Positions 1 through 11,688 of a stretch of 64,000 bases of DNA are shown here, in pieces. The notes beneath the pieces are model-generated. The model searched no databases. It was not told the origin of the DNA and saw only the letters and a list, made by a program, of their open reading frames with translations. Location: positions 1 to 64,000 of the forward strand of contig NZ_JAJEJP010000001.1 of NCBI RefSeq assembly GCF_021390495.1, in the 5' to 3' direction. A program made the position numbers and the translations under genes. This DNA comes from Paraburkholderia sp. ZP32-5. GTDB taxonomy: Bacteria > Pseudomonadota > Gammaproteobacteria > Burkholderiales > Burkholderiaceae. How positions within the stretch are numbered: the first letter of the stretch is position 1; each line of letters starts with the position of its first letter.

Positions 1-936
1 GTCGCGGACAACCCCGGCATCTCGTATAACCCGCTGTTCCTGTATGGCGGCGTCGGTCTGGGCAAGACCCACCTGATTCACGCGATCGGCAACCAGCTGC
101 TGATGGACAAGGCCGGCGCGCGGATCCGCTATATCCACGCGGAACAATATGTGTCCGACGTGGTAAAGGCCTACCAGCGCAAGGCGTTCGACGACTTCAA
201 GCGCTACTACCACTCGCTCGATCTGCTGCTGATCGACGATATTCAGTTCTTTTCCGGCAAGTCGCGCACGCAAGAGGAATTCTTCTACGCGTTCGAGGCG
301 CTGGTTGCGAACAAGGCGCAGGTCATTATCACCAGCGATACCTACCCGAAAGAGATATCGGGTATCGACGATCGCCTGATCTCGCGCTTCGACTCCGGCC
401 TCACCGTCGCGATCGAGCCGCCCGAGCTCGAAATGCGCGTCGCGATTCTGATGCGCAAGGCGCAATCGGAGTTCGTGAGCCTGAACGAGGACGTCGCGTT
501 CTTCGTCGCGAAGCACTTGCGCTCGAACGTGCGTGAGCTGGAAGGCGCGCTGCGCAAGATCCTCGCGTATTCGAAGTTCCACGGTCGCGAAATCACGATC
601 GAGCTGACGAAAGAAGCGCTGAAAGACCTGCTGACGGTGCAGAATCGGCAGATTTCGGTGGAGAACATCCAGAAGACCGTCGCTGATTTCTACAGCATCA
701 AGGTCGCGGATATGTATTCGAAGAAGCGTCCGGCGAATATCGCGCGGCCGCGACAGATCGCGATGTATCTGGCCAAGGAGCTGACGCAGAAGAGCCTGCC
801 GGAAATCGGCGAGCTGTTCGGCGGGCGCGACCATACGACGGTGCTGCACGCGGTGCGCAAGATCGCCGACGAGCGCAGCAAGGACGCGCAACTGAACCAT
901 GAACTGCACGTGCTGGAGCAGACGCTGAAGGGCTAA
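1..936 (+). CDS. dnaA: Chromosomal replication initiator DnaA (5' end outside window)
   Basis: Replication initiator ATPase that binds DnaA boxes at oriC and melts the origin. The reading frame is open from base 1, so the N-terminal domains and start are missing. The fragment begins just before the AAA+ domain: Walker A GGVGLGKT lies at about fragment residues 16-23 and Walker [11 protein letters not shown] follows. The C-terminal domain IV carries the DnaA signature [14 protein letters not shown] that contacts DnaA boxes. The gene is followed by dnaN and gyrB in the classical order. Identification is certain; only the 5' boundary is unknown. Confidence 0.98.
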   Translation, partial: VADNPGISYNPLFLYGGVGLGKTHLIHAIGNQLLMDKAGARIRYIHAEQYVSDVVKAYQRKAFDDFKRYYHSLDLLLIDDIQFFSGKSRTQEEFFYAFEALVANKAQVIITSDTYPKEISGIDDRLISRFDSGLTVAIEPPELEMRVAILMRKAQSEFVSLNEDVAFFVAKHLRSNVRELEGALRKILAYSKFHGREITIELTKEALKDLLTVQNRQISVENIQKTVADFYSIKVADMYSKKRPANIARPRQIAMYLAKELTQKSLPEIGELFGGRDHTTVLHAVRKIADERSKDAQLNHELHVLEQTLKG

Positions 937-1417
937 GTGCGGTGGCCGAAAACGGCTGAAAGCACCGCGGATAGGGCAACGGCCACGTCAGCGGCGAAAA
1001 GGCGAAAGGCGGAAAGCTAAAAAGCGGTCTGCGGAACGTGCAGAGACCGCCGGGCGTGGCAACCGTGGAGAGCGAAGGCAGAAAAAGGCGGCGAAACGAG
1101 GTGAAAGCGGACCGACGCTGGCCGGAAACCGGCCCGGCAAACTTCCCACCAAATGAGCCGCCCAGCGGACCGAAGCAAAAACCCGCGAGCAATCCGGAAA
1201 ACACCCGGGAAAATCGACCTGTTTATTCCCGAACTCGCCCCCAATTTAGTGAGGCGGTCCCGTTTTCAGGCACAATACAGGTTTAACCGCCCGGCGGCCA
1301 CGGGCGGATTTCACGCCGTGTCGGGCGCTCCCGTGGCGCCGGCGGGGAGCCGCGGCTGCATGCCGGAGAAGCCTGTCCTGTAAGGCGTGCAGGCCGTTAT
1401 ATCAACGAAGGAACCCT
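937..1417. other. dnaA-dnaN intergenic region
   Basis: A 480-bp GC-rich gap with no convincing gene. The open frames here lack ribosome sites and resemble no family. I find no perfect TTATCCACA box in it, so it does not look like the main origin. The dnaN ribosome site (AAGGAA) sits just before 1418, and the AT-rich stretch around 1200-1290 is the likeliest place for the dnaN promoter. Confidence 0.5.
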
Positions 1418-2521
1418 ATGCAACTGGTCAAGACCGAACGCGATAACCTCCTCAGGCCGCTGCAAACCGTGAGCGGCATCGTCGAACGCCGCCATACGTT
1501 GCCGATCCTCGCCAATTTGCTGATCACCAAGAACGGTCCGGACGTCTCGTTCCTGTCGACCGACCTCGAGTTGCAGATCACCACGCGCGCCGATTTTGGC
1601 GTGGGCAACGATTCGGTCGCGACCACGGTGGCAGCACGCAAGCTCCTCGACATTCTGCGTGCGATGCCCGACGGCCAGGTCACGCTCACGTTGAACGACA
1701 AGCGTCTGACCGTGCAATCCGGCAAGAGCCGCTTTGCGCTGCAAACGCTCGCCGCCGACGAATTCCCGACCGTCGCTCAGGCTAAAGACTACGGCGCAAG
1801 CCTCGTGGTTCCGCAGAAAACCTTCCGCCAGTTGCTCGGCATGGTCCATTTCTCGATGGCCCAGCAGGATATCCGCTACTACCTGAACGGCATGCTGCTG
1901 GTGGTCGACGGCGACCAGCTGATGGCGGTCGCGACCGACGGCCACCGCCTCGCGTTCTCGTCGATGAAGATCGAAGGTTCGTTCGCGCGCCAGGAAGTGA
2001 TCATTCCGCGCAAGACGATTCTCGAACTGCAGCGTCTGCTCGAAGACATCGACGACACGCTGAAGATCGACATCGCGCAAACGCAGGTCAAGTTCACGTT
2101 CGGCCAGGTCGAACTCGTGTCGAAGCTCGTGGAAGGCAAGTTCCCCGACTTCCAGCGCGTGATTCCAAAGTCGCACAAGAACAAATTCCAGATTGGCCGC
2201 GAAGAACTGCAGCGCTCGCTGCAACGCGCGGCGATCCTGACCTCCGACAAATTCAAGGGCGTGCGCTGCATCGTCGAGCCGGGCCAGTTGAAGATCATGT
2301 CGACCAACGCCGATCAGGAAGAGGCGCAGGAAGAACTGGAAATCGCATACGACGGCGATAGCGTCGATATCGGGTTCAACGTCACGTATCTGCTCGACGT
2401 GCTCGCGAACCTGAAGGTGGACATGCTGCAAGTGAGTCTGGGCGACGCCAGCTCCAGCGCGTTGATCACGATTCCCGAGAACGACGAATTCAAATACGTA
2501 GTGATGCCGATGCGCATCTGA
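1418..2521 (+). CDS. dnaN: DNA polymerase III beta sliding clamp
   Basis: Ring-shaped processivity clamp that tethers DNA polymerase III to DNA. The 367-residue length is normal, and the protein has the three repeated clamp folds. It opens MQLVKTERDNLLRPLQTVSG and ends in VMPMRI, matching the conserved C-terminal VMP(M)R(L/I) of the family. The ATG is preceded by AAGGAA at good spacing. It lies between dnaA and gyrB and is followed by a strong hairpin, so it probably has its own transcription unit. Confidence 0.98.
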   Translation: MQLVKTERDNLLRPLQTVSGIVERRHTLPILANLLITKNGPDVSFLSTDLELQITTRADFGVGNDSVATTVAARKLLDILRAMPDGQVTLTLNDKRLTVQSGKSRFALQTLAADEFPTVAQAKDYGASLVVPQKTFRQLLGMVHFSMAQQDIRYYLNGMLLVVDGDQLMAVATDGHRLAFSSMKIEGSFARQEVIIPRKTILELQRLLEDIDDTLKIDIAQTQVKFTFGQVELVSKLVEGKFPDFQRVIPKSHKNKFQIGREELQRSLQRAAILTSDKFKGVRCIVEPGQLKIMSTNADQEEAQEELEIAYDGDSVDIGFNVTYLLDVLANLKVDMLQVSLGDASSSALITIPENDEFKYVVMPMRI

Positions 2522-2543
2522 TACGTCCAACACCAAGAACACA

Positions 2544-2574
2544 CCAAGGGGCGCAGCGCCCCTTTGGCGTTTTT
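2544..2574 (+). terminator. Rho-independent terminator after dnaN
   Basis: An 8-bp GC-rich stem (AAGGGGCG / CGCCCCTT) with a 3-nt loop is followed by GGCG and five T residues, starting 22 bases after the dnaN stop. It separates dnaN from gyrB. Confidence 0.85.
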
Positions 2575-2586
2575 ATGGTGTTTTGA

Positions 2587-5106
<2,520 letters not shown>

Positions 5107-5130
5107 TGACGGTTGCAGACGTGGGGCGCC

Positions 5131-5190
5131 AGAGTAATTGCTACTGGCGCCACAAGTTTGCTACTGAGCGACAAAATCAGTGCTACTGGC
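5131..5190. repeat. Three spaced TGCTACTGR repeats, possible IS end remnant
   Basis: The motif TGCTACTG(G/A) occurs at 5139, 5159 and 5181, a spacing of about 20-22 bases, directly after gyrB. Serially repeated terminal motifs are typical of IS21-like ends, so this may be the end of a lost insertion sequence. No transposase is left nearby. Assignment is tentative. Confidence 0.3.
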
Positions 5191-5296
5191 CTACATTGCG
5201 CCAAAGAGACTGCGCCCCGCAAGGTCGGTCGAACGCGCCCCCCTGTTGAGCGCGCCATGGTTAACTGATGGCGGAAAGTAACTTCGAATTCGTGAT

Positions 5297-5334
5297 TTAA
5301 AGGTCCTGAGTTCGATCCTCCTCCGCTCCACCAC
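5297..5334 (+). repeat. tRNA 3'-end-like sequence, possible island attachment scar
   Basis: The sequence contains a T-loop-like GAGTTCGATCCTC followed by an acceptor-like segment ending in CCACCA. The T stem pairs only partly (GAG with CTC) and no complete cloverleaf can be drawn upstream, so it is not a working tRNA. It abuts a gene that starts mid-sequence, as expected where an element recombined at a tRNA 3' end. It marks the left border of the defence island. Confidence 0.4.
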
Positions 5335-5491
5335 TGGCTTGTCGCGTAACACGGTGACCAGTCTCTATCGAGAGACTCCGGCGCGCATTGACCTTGAGAC
5401 TCTCAATGCCATCTGTAGGCACTACCAGTGCAATGTCGCCGATCTTCTGGAATACGCACCCGATGAAGACGCCGCTGCGGTAAATGATTGA
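5333..5491 (+). pseudogene. XRE-family (HTH_26-like) regulator, 5'-truncated
   Basis: An open frame without a start codon encodes 52 residues beginning TGLSRNTVTSLYRETP and ending at a TGA. This matches the second half of the short Cro/C1-type HTH regulators: recognition helix, a segment like IDLETLNAICRHYQC, and the conserved C-terminal VADLLEYAP. The first 20 or so residues are replaced by the tRNA-like sequence. It is probably the remnant of an island control gene and inactive. Confidence 0.6.
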
Positions 5492-5548
5492 TCGAGGTAT
5501 TTTCGCTGCCAGCAGGGAGTCAACGGCGGAACAAGGGGAGGGCCAGGG

Positions 5549-7984
5549 GTGGATAAGAATGAGTTGAGCGAACGAGATATCTGCACCAAGTTCATTACCC
5601 CCGCTATTCAGGCGGCCGGGTGGAAGCAGGACCAGTTTCGCGAGGAAGTGAAACTCACCGATGGCCGCGTGATGGTGCGTGGCAAACTCGCAGCGCGCGT
5701 CAAAAACCCCGACGCTAAAGGTGGCCCCAAGCGCGCCGATTTCGTTCTCTACGCCCGTGCCAACGTCCCCATTGCCATAGTTGAGGCCAAGCAGGCTAAA
5801 TATTCTTTGGGGCATGGAATGCAGCAAGCCTTGGCTTATGCTGAGATGTTGGATGCGCCCTTTGCCATTAGCAGTAATGGCGATGGCTTCCTGCTGCATG
5901 ACCGTACAGGCCTAACGCACCCTGTTGAGCGCGAACTCTTGCTCACAGAATTTCCGTCGCCGAACGACTTGTGGCCGCTTTACCAGCAATGGAAAGGCCT
6001 TGCCGACGCCGACGCGGTCAATCTGGTCGAACAGCCCTTCTACACCGATGGCAGCGGTAGGGAACCGCGCTACTACCAGCGTGTCGCGATCAACCGCGCC
6101 ATCGAAGCCATCGCCAAAGGCCAGCAACGAGTACTGCTGGTCATGGCCACCGGCACCGGTAAAACGTACACCGCCTTCCAGATCATCTGGCGCCTGTGGA
6201 AGGCCAAGGCCAAGAAGCGTATCCTATTCTTGGCCGATCGTAACATTCTCGTCGACCAGACCATGCAGCAGGACTTCGCCCCGTTTGGCGAGGTGATGCA
6301 CAAGGTCACCAATCGCGAGGTCAAGAAGAACTACGAGATCTACCTGGCGCTCTACCAAGCCGTGACGGGCAGGGATGAATGGAAGCAGATCTACCGACAA
6401 TTCCCCGCGGATTTTTTCGACCTCGTGGTGATTGATGAATGCCACCGTGGCAGCGCGGCCGATGATTCCGCCTGGCGCGATGTGCTCGACTATTTCAGCA
6501 GCGCCACTCACCTCGGTCTGACCGCTACGCCTAAGGAAACCAAGGAGGCCAGCAACTTTACCTACTTTGGTGACTCGATCTATACCTACTCGCTCAAGCA
6601 GGGCATCGAGGATGGCTTTCTTGCGCCCTACAAGGTCATCCGCATTGCTACCGATGTCGATGCCGTGGGCTACACGCCTGAAAAGGGCAAGGTCGACAAG
6701 CTCGGCCAGATAGTCGACCAACGCCTTTACAACACCAAAGATTTCGACCGCAACCTGGTGTTGGAAAAGCGTACCCGCTTGGTGGCCAGCAAGGTCTGGG
6801 AATACCTAAGAGCCACAGGCTCAATGGCCAAGACGATTATCTTCTGTGACGATCAGGACCACGCCGAGCGCATGCGTCAAGAGCTGGTGAAAATCATCCC
6901 AGCCGCTGCCAGCAACCGACGCTATGTGATGCGCATCACCGGTGACGACAACGAAGGCAAGGCCCAGCTCTCCTACTTCATCGACAACGACGAGCCCTAT
7001 CCGGTCATTGCCACCACGTCCAAGCTGCTCACTACTGGGGTGGATGCGAAGACTTGCAAGCTCATCGTGCTGGACCAAAATATCAACTCGATGACTGAGT
7101 TCAAGCAGATTATCGGACGCGGCACACGGCTACGCGAGGATTACCAGAAACTCTATTTCACCATCATGGATTTCAAGGGTGCTACGCGCCTGTTCGCCGA
7201 CCCAGACTTCGACGGCGAACCGGTGGTGATTTATGAACCCAAGCCCGATGACCCGGTGGTTCCGCCGGAAGTCATTGAAGGACCCAGCGGAGTCGATCCC
7301 GAGCCACCGCCCTTTAGCTCCGATACTGCAGGCCGCGACGGCACACTACCCGGTCGCAAAGCGGGTAATAGTGGCGGAAATGGTCGGGTTAAGTATGTAA
7401 TCGATGACGTGAACGTCCGCGTTGCCGTCGAGCGTTCGCAGTACCTCGATGCCGACGGTAAGCTCATCACAGAGGATTACCGCGTCCTCCTGAAGGACGA
7501 TATAAAAAAAGCATTGCAAGCCGAGTTTGGCGATCTCACCGATTTCCTGCGCCGCTGGAACAGCGCCGAGCGCAAGCAGGTCGTGCTGGAAGAATTGGCC
7601 GCACACGGAGTGCCGCTAGAGGTCCTGCAACAGGCCGTGCCCAACGGCGCCGAGCTCGACGTCTTCGATCTCGTTGCCCACGTCGCCTTCGATCAGAAGC
7701 CGCTGACTCGTCGCGAGCGCGCCAACAACGTCAAGAGGCGTGATGTGTTTGGCAAGTACGGCGAACAAGCCCGCGCCGTGCTCGAGGCACTGCTCGAGAA
7801 GTTTGCCGACCACGGAGTACAGGACATCGAAGACGCAAAGGTGCTGGAATTACCGCCTTTCGACCAGTTCGGTAGCAAGACGCAAATTCGGCGCGGCATT
7901 TTCGGTAGCATCGAACAATACACCCAGGCCGTACAAGCTCTCGAACAAGCGCTGTATGACCAGAGCGAACGGAAACAGGCCTGA
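5549..7984 (+). CDS. hsdR: Type I restriction enzyme, R (motor and nuclease) subunit
   Basis: ATP-driven DNA translocase and endonuclease of a type I restriction-modification complex. It starts at GTG with a strong GGGGAGG ribosome site. The N-terminal PD-(D/E)xK nuclease shows D64 and E79-A-K81. The SF2 motor has Walker A ATGTGKT (200-206), DECH (296-299) and TAT (325-327). The C-terminal part resembles the EcoEI-type R subunit C-domain, and 811 residues fits that class. It is the first gene of a five-gene operon, 34 bases before hsdM. Confidence 0.95.
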   Translation: MDKNELSERDICTKFITPAIQAAGWKQDQFREEVKLTDGRVMVRGKLAARVKNPDAKGGPKRADFVLYARANVPIAIVEAKQAKYSLGHGMQQALAYAEMLDAPFAISSNGDGFLLHDRTGLTHPVERELLLTEFPSPNDLWPLYQQWKGLADADAVNLVEQPFYTDGSGREPRYYQRVAINRAIEAIAKGQQRVLLVMATGTGKTYTAFQIIWRLWKAKAKKRILFLADRNILVDQTMQQDFAPFGEVMHKVTNREVKKNYEIYLALYQAVTGRDEWKQIYRQFPADFFDLVVIDECHRGSAADDSAWRDVLDYFSSATHLGLTATPKETKEASNFTYFGDSIYTYSLKQGIEDGFLAPYKVIRIATDVDAVGYTPEKGKVDKLGQIVDQRLYNTKDFDRNLVLEKRTRLVASKVWEYLRATGSMAKTIIFCDDQDHAERMRQELVKIIPAAASNRRYVMRITGDDNEGKAQLSYFIDNDEPYPVIATTSKLLTTGVDAKTCKLIVLDQNINSMTEFKQIIGRGTRLREDYQKLYFTIMDFKGATRLFADPDFDGEPVVIYEPKPDDPVVPPEVIEGPSGVDPEPPPFSSDTAGRDGTLPGRKAGNSGGNGRVKYVIDDVNVRVAVERSQYLDADGKLITEDYRVLLKDDIKKALQAEFGDLTDFLRRWNSAERKQVVLEELAAHGVPLEVLQQAVPNGAELDVFDLVAHVAFDQKPLTRRERANNVKRRDVFGKYGEQARAVLEALLEKFADHGVQDIEDAKVLELPPFDQFGSKTQIRRGIFGSIEQYTQAVQALEQALYDQSERKQA

Positions 7985-8018
7985 ACTATCTCAGGCCTCG
8001 TGATACGAGAACAACGGA

Positions 8019-9794
8019 ATGAACCTCAGCAGCACCATTAAATCTATCCAGGACATCATGCGCAAGGACGACGGTGTCGACGGCGATGCCCAGCGCCTAG
8101 GGCAGCTAACCTGGATGCTCTTCCTCAAGGTCTTCGATCAGCGTGAAGAAGAGTGGGAAGACGACAACCCAAAGTACCAGTCCCCGTTGCCTGAACGCAC
8201 GCGTTGGCGTAACTGGGCCGCCTATGTCGCGGGCTCGGATGGCAAGAAGGCACCCCAAAAAGCTGCCAGCGAGATTATCAGCTTCGTCAACAACGAGTTG
8301 TTCCCCACGCTTAAAGAACTTGATGCCAATGTGAGTGGGCAGCACAAGGTGATCCGCAGCGTCTTCGAGGATGCCAACAACTATATGAAGTCTGGCACCC
8401 AGCTGCTGGCAGTGATCGAGAAGCTGGAAGAATCCATCGACTTCCACGACTTCAAGACGCGCGCCAACTTAGGCGACGTATACGAGCAATTGCTTAACGA
8501 TCTGCGTGGCGCCGGCAACGCCGGTGAGTTCTACACGCCGCGCGCCATCACGCAGTTCATGGTAGATCGCGTCGATCCGCGATTGAAAAGTAGGGACGTT
8601 GTTCTGGACCCAGCGTGTGGGACCGGTGGCTTCCTTACAGCCGCCATCAACTATTTGCGAAATCAACGAACCACCAAGTCAGGCGCAAAAGAGCAAAAAG
8701 CCATCGAGGAAGCCATTCGCGGCATCGAGAAAAAACAGCTGCCGCACCTGCTGTGCACCACTAACATGCTGCTGCATGGCATCGACGTACCTAGTCAGAT
8801 CGAGCACAAGAACACCCTTGGCATCGGCTGGAACGAATGGAGCGCCAACGACAAGGTGGACTGTGTCATCACCAATCCGCCCTTCGGCGGCTATGAAGAT
8901 GACGGCGTCGGCAGCGACTACCCATCCGACCTTCGTACCCGCGAGACGGCCGACATGTTTATGGCTCTGATCGTCAAGAAGCTGCTGAAGGAAAACGGCC
9001 GCGCCGCAGTGGTCCTGCCCGATGGCTTCTTGTTTGGCGACGGTATCAAAGCCGCGCTAAAGAAGCTGCTGCTGCGCGATTGCAATCTACACACCATCGT
9101 TCGCCTGCCTAAAGGTGTGTTCGCACCCTATACCACCATTAAGACCAACTTGCTGTTCTTCACCAGGCGCGCGACCGTGGACGACGGCACCGAGCACTTC
9201 CACACCGAGACGATCTGGTACTACGAGCACCCGTACCCGCCCGGCTACAAGAGCTACAGCAAGACCAAACCCATCCGGTTCGAAGAGTTCAAGCGGGAGC
9301 AGGATTGGTGGGGTAATGAGGCCAACGACTTTGCCGAGCGCGCAGAGAATGAATTCGCTTGGAAGGTGGATTTTAAGACCAAGCGCGAGGAGGCCGAGGC
9401 CGCGGCGCAACCACATTGGGACCGTGCCGAGCAACTGAGCAATGAAGCCGGCGTGCTGGACAATCGGATCCGTGATCTGAAAGATTCCATCAAGCGCGTG
9501 AGCAATGCCAAACAACGCCGGTCGGTCGAAAACGAGATTGAGATGCTGCGCCCGCAAGTCGAAGGGCTGCGCCTGCAAGCCCGCGATGCCCAGGTCGCTG
9601 GCGATCGTCTGTATTGGCCCATCTATAACCTAGACCTGAAGAATCCCAATGCGCCGGAAGAAGAGAGCCACGACCCCGACGTGCTGCTGGAGAAATACAA
9701 GTCCCTGCTTGGCCAGATCGAAGAAACCGAAAATAGCCTGAAGAGCGAGCTCGCCGCCGCACTGGTGCACCACTTCCTCAGCGAGGACGCTTGA
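8019..9794 (+). CDS. hsdM: Type I restriction-modification methyltransferase subunit M
   Basis: N6-adenine DNA methyltransferase that protects host sites and forms the core of the complex with HsdS. The 591-residue protein has the N-terminal HsdM helical domain, SAM motif I DPACGTGGF (197-205) and catalytic motif NPPF (286-289). A predicted coiled-coil insertion rich in E/K/R lies at about 455-530, unusual in length for M subunits and perhaps an interaction site. Its stop codon overlaps the hsdS start (TGATG), indicating translational coupling. Confidence 0.95.
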   Translation: MNLSSTIKSIQDIMRKDDGVDGDAQRLGQLTWMLFLKVFDQREEEWEDDNPKYQSPLPERTRWRNWAAYVAGSDGKKAPQKAASEIISFVNNELFPTLKELDANVSGQHKVIRSVFEDANNYMKSGTQLLAVIEKLEESIDFHDFKTRANLGDVYEQLLNDLRGAGNAGEFYTPRAITQFMVDRVDPRLKSRDVVLDPACGTGGFLTAAINYLRNQRTTKSGAKEQKAIEEAIRGIEKKQLPHLLCTTNMLLHGIDVPSQIEHKNTLGIGWNEWSANDKVDCVITNPPFGGYEDDGVGSDYPSDLRTRETADMFMALIVKKLLKENGRAAVVLPDGFLFGDGIKAALKKLLLRDCNLHTIVRLPKGVFAPYTTIKTNLLFFTRRATVDDGTEHFHTETIWYYEHPYPPGYKSYSKTKPIRFEEFKREQDWWGNEANDFAERAENEFAWKVDFKTKREEAEAAAQPHWDRAEQLSNEAGVLDNRIRDLKDSIKRVSNAKQRRSVENEIEMLRPQVEGLRLQARDAQVAGDRLYWPIYNLDLKNPNAPEEESHDPDVLLEKYKSLLGQIEETENSLKSELAAALVHHFLSEDA

Positions 9795-11686
9795 TGGATG
9801 CGCAGCAGTTTTTGGCAGAGTTTGGGCATTTCGCCGAAGCGCCGGGGGGCGTGGCGCGGTTGCGGGAATTGGTGCTGCAGCTGGGTATTTCTGGTCGACT
9901 CTCGGAACGTGTCCCAGGTGACACGTCGGCACGCGCCTTGATCGAACTCAACAGGAAGCGTCAACGGACATTGGTTGCCCAAAAGGCACTCAAGCGACAA
10001 CCCGATCCAAAGCAGGTTGTCGAAGGCGATCAGCCGTGGGTCTTGCCAGACGATTGGACGTGGACTCGCCTTGGCTATGTTACAAACTACGGGGATTCTC
10101 CCAAGATTGAGTTCGAAGATGTTAGCGAGGAAACGTGGGTACTTGAGCTCGAAGACATCGAGAAAGGCACTTCGAAACTTTTGTCCAAGGTACTGGCACG
10201 TGATCGGAAATTCAAAAGCACAAAGAATGGCTTTCCTGCTGGAGCCGTACTGTACGGAAAGCTGCGCCCTTACCTCGACAAGGTGCTGATAGCCGAATAT
10301 CCTGGCGTCTGTACAACTGAGATCAGTCCTATTTCGTTCTTCGAAAACATTGAGGCCGGATATTTGCGTTGGTATCTGAAGTCGCCGTACTTCATCTCCT
10401 ATGCCGACGGTTCTACCTATGGAATGAACCTCCCTCGGCTTGGCACCGATTCTGCACGTGAGGCCCTGTTTCCATTTCCTCCTCAACGGGAACAATCGCG
10501 CATCATCGCCAAAGTCGATGAGCTGATGGCGTTGTGCGACCAGTTGGAAGCGCAGCAGCACGATCGCCGCAAGGTGCAAAACGCCCTACGCCAGTCAACC
10601 TTGCAAGCCATCACCAGCGCCCAAAGTCCGCACGAACTGCAAGAAAGCTGGCAACGCTTGCACGCTAACTTCGAGTCCCTGTTCAGCGTGCCAGCGGATG
10701 TCCGGCTTCTCCGCGATATGCTGTTCGATCTGGCTCTCCGGGGCATCCTTTTGGCGCAGTCAAAACTGACTGCAAGCGACGATTCTTCGAACGAGGACCG
10801 TAGCCCGCTTCCTGAGGGATGGGAGTGGAAAACGCTAGCCGATCTTTCCGAATACATCACCAGTGGATCGCGAGGTTGGAAAGCCTACATGGCTAGCGCG
10901 GGTGATTCTTTCATTCGCTCCCAAGATATTCGACAGGATGAGCTGATCTTCGATAATCCCGCCTTCGTCACTTTGCCGGAGCGAGTTGAAGGCAAGAGAA
11001 CCTTAGTTCGCCAAGGCGACCTTTTGCTTACGATCACGGGCGGGAATGTCGGCAGATGTGCAGTGGTTCCTGATCTACCAAACAGTGCTTATGTTAGCCA
11101 GCACGTGGCTCTGATTAGACTGCAAAAGCCGAGCCTGTCCGAATTCATTCACTTCTGGATGGTCAACGCTTTTGGTGGCCGAGCGTTCTTAGAACGATAC
11201 ATCTATGGAGACAAGCCCGGCCTGAATCTTGTCCAAGTAGGTAGTGTCCCAATTCCCGTTCCGCCTGCGCACGTTCTTCCCGACATATTGACAACCTTGC
11301 GCCGGCATCTGCAACTTTGCGATGCCTTGGTGGAGCAACTCAATGCCATGAACGATGTTGCAGAAAAACTGTGTACTGCTGCAGTCGCCACCCTCACTGG
11401 CATCACCATCGAACGAAAAGTGGACGCCCCCGTGAAAACCCCACAAACCGAACTGATCGCTCCGTTGCGGCTGGGAACTCCGCCCGACGTGAAAGCTCAG
11501 GCCCCTCTGGCCACCCTTCTGGTCCGCCACAACGGCGAGATGCAGGCCCGCGATCTTTGGCAGCGCTTCGGCGGGGAGATCGACGCCTTCTACGCGCAAC
11601 TAAAGGTCGAAGTCGCACACGGTTGGATTGCCACGCCTTCGGTGGCCGGGGTTCGAGAGAAGGCCGCCGACGCGGCGGGAGCCTGA
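9794..11686 (+). CDS. hsdS: Type I restriction-modification specificity subunit S
   Basis: DNA sequence-recognition subunit. The ATG at 9794 overlaps the hsdM stop. Two target-recognition domains are visible, the first from about residue 70 (after WVLPDDWTWTRLG) and the second from about residue 335 (after PLPEGWEWKTLA). Each is followed by a long helical spacer (for example REQSRIIAKVDELMALCDQL). The C-terminus has an extra domain of about 90 residues after the second spacer, which makes the protein (630 aa) longer than classical S subunits of about 400-450. Function of this tail is unknown. Confidence 0.93.
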   Translation: MDAQQFLAEFGHFAEAPGGVARLRELVLQLGISGRLSERVPGDTSARALIELNRKRQRTLVAQKALKRQPDPKQVVEGDQPWVLPDDWTWTRLGYVTNYGDSPKIEFEDVSEETWVLELEDIEKGTSKLLSKVLARDRKFKSTKNGFPAGAVLYGKLRPYLDKVLIAEYPGVCTTEISPISFFENIEAGYLRWYLKSPYFISYADGSTYGMNLPRLGTDSAREALFPFPPQREQSRIIAKVDELMALCDQLEAQQHDRRKVQNALRQSTLQAITSAQSPHELQESWQRLHANFESLFSVPADVRLLRDMLFDLALRGILLAQSKLTASDDSSNEDRSPLPEGWEWKTLADLSEYITSGSRGWKAYMASAGDSFIRSQDIRQDELIFDNPAFVTLPERVEGKRTLVRQGDLLLTITGGNVGRCAVVPDLPNSAYVSQHVALIRLQKPSLSEFIHFWMVNAFGGRAFLERYIYGDKPGLNLVQVGSVPIPVPPAHVLPDILTTLRRHLQLCDALVEQLNAMNDVAEKLCTAAVATLTGITIERKVDAPVKTPQTELIAPLRLGTPPDVKAQAPLATLLVRHNGEMQARDLWQRFGGEIDAFYAQLKVEVAHGWIATPSVAGVREKAADAAGA

Positions 11687-11688
11687 GT

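Noticed and set aside
1397..2542. 381-codon minus-strand open frame
   Set aside because: Antisense of dnaN with the same shadow composition.
11317..11688. Upstream extension of the ATPase frame inside hsdS
   Set aside because: Cys/Arg-rich shadow of hsdS; the conserved ATPase N-terminus begins at ATG 11689.
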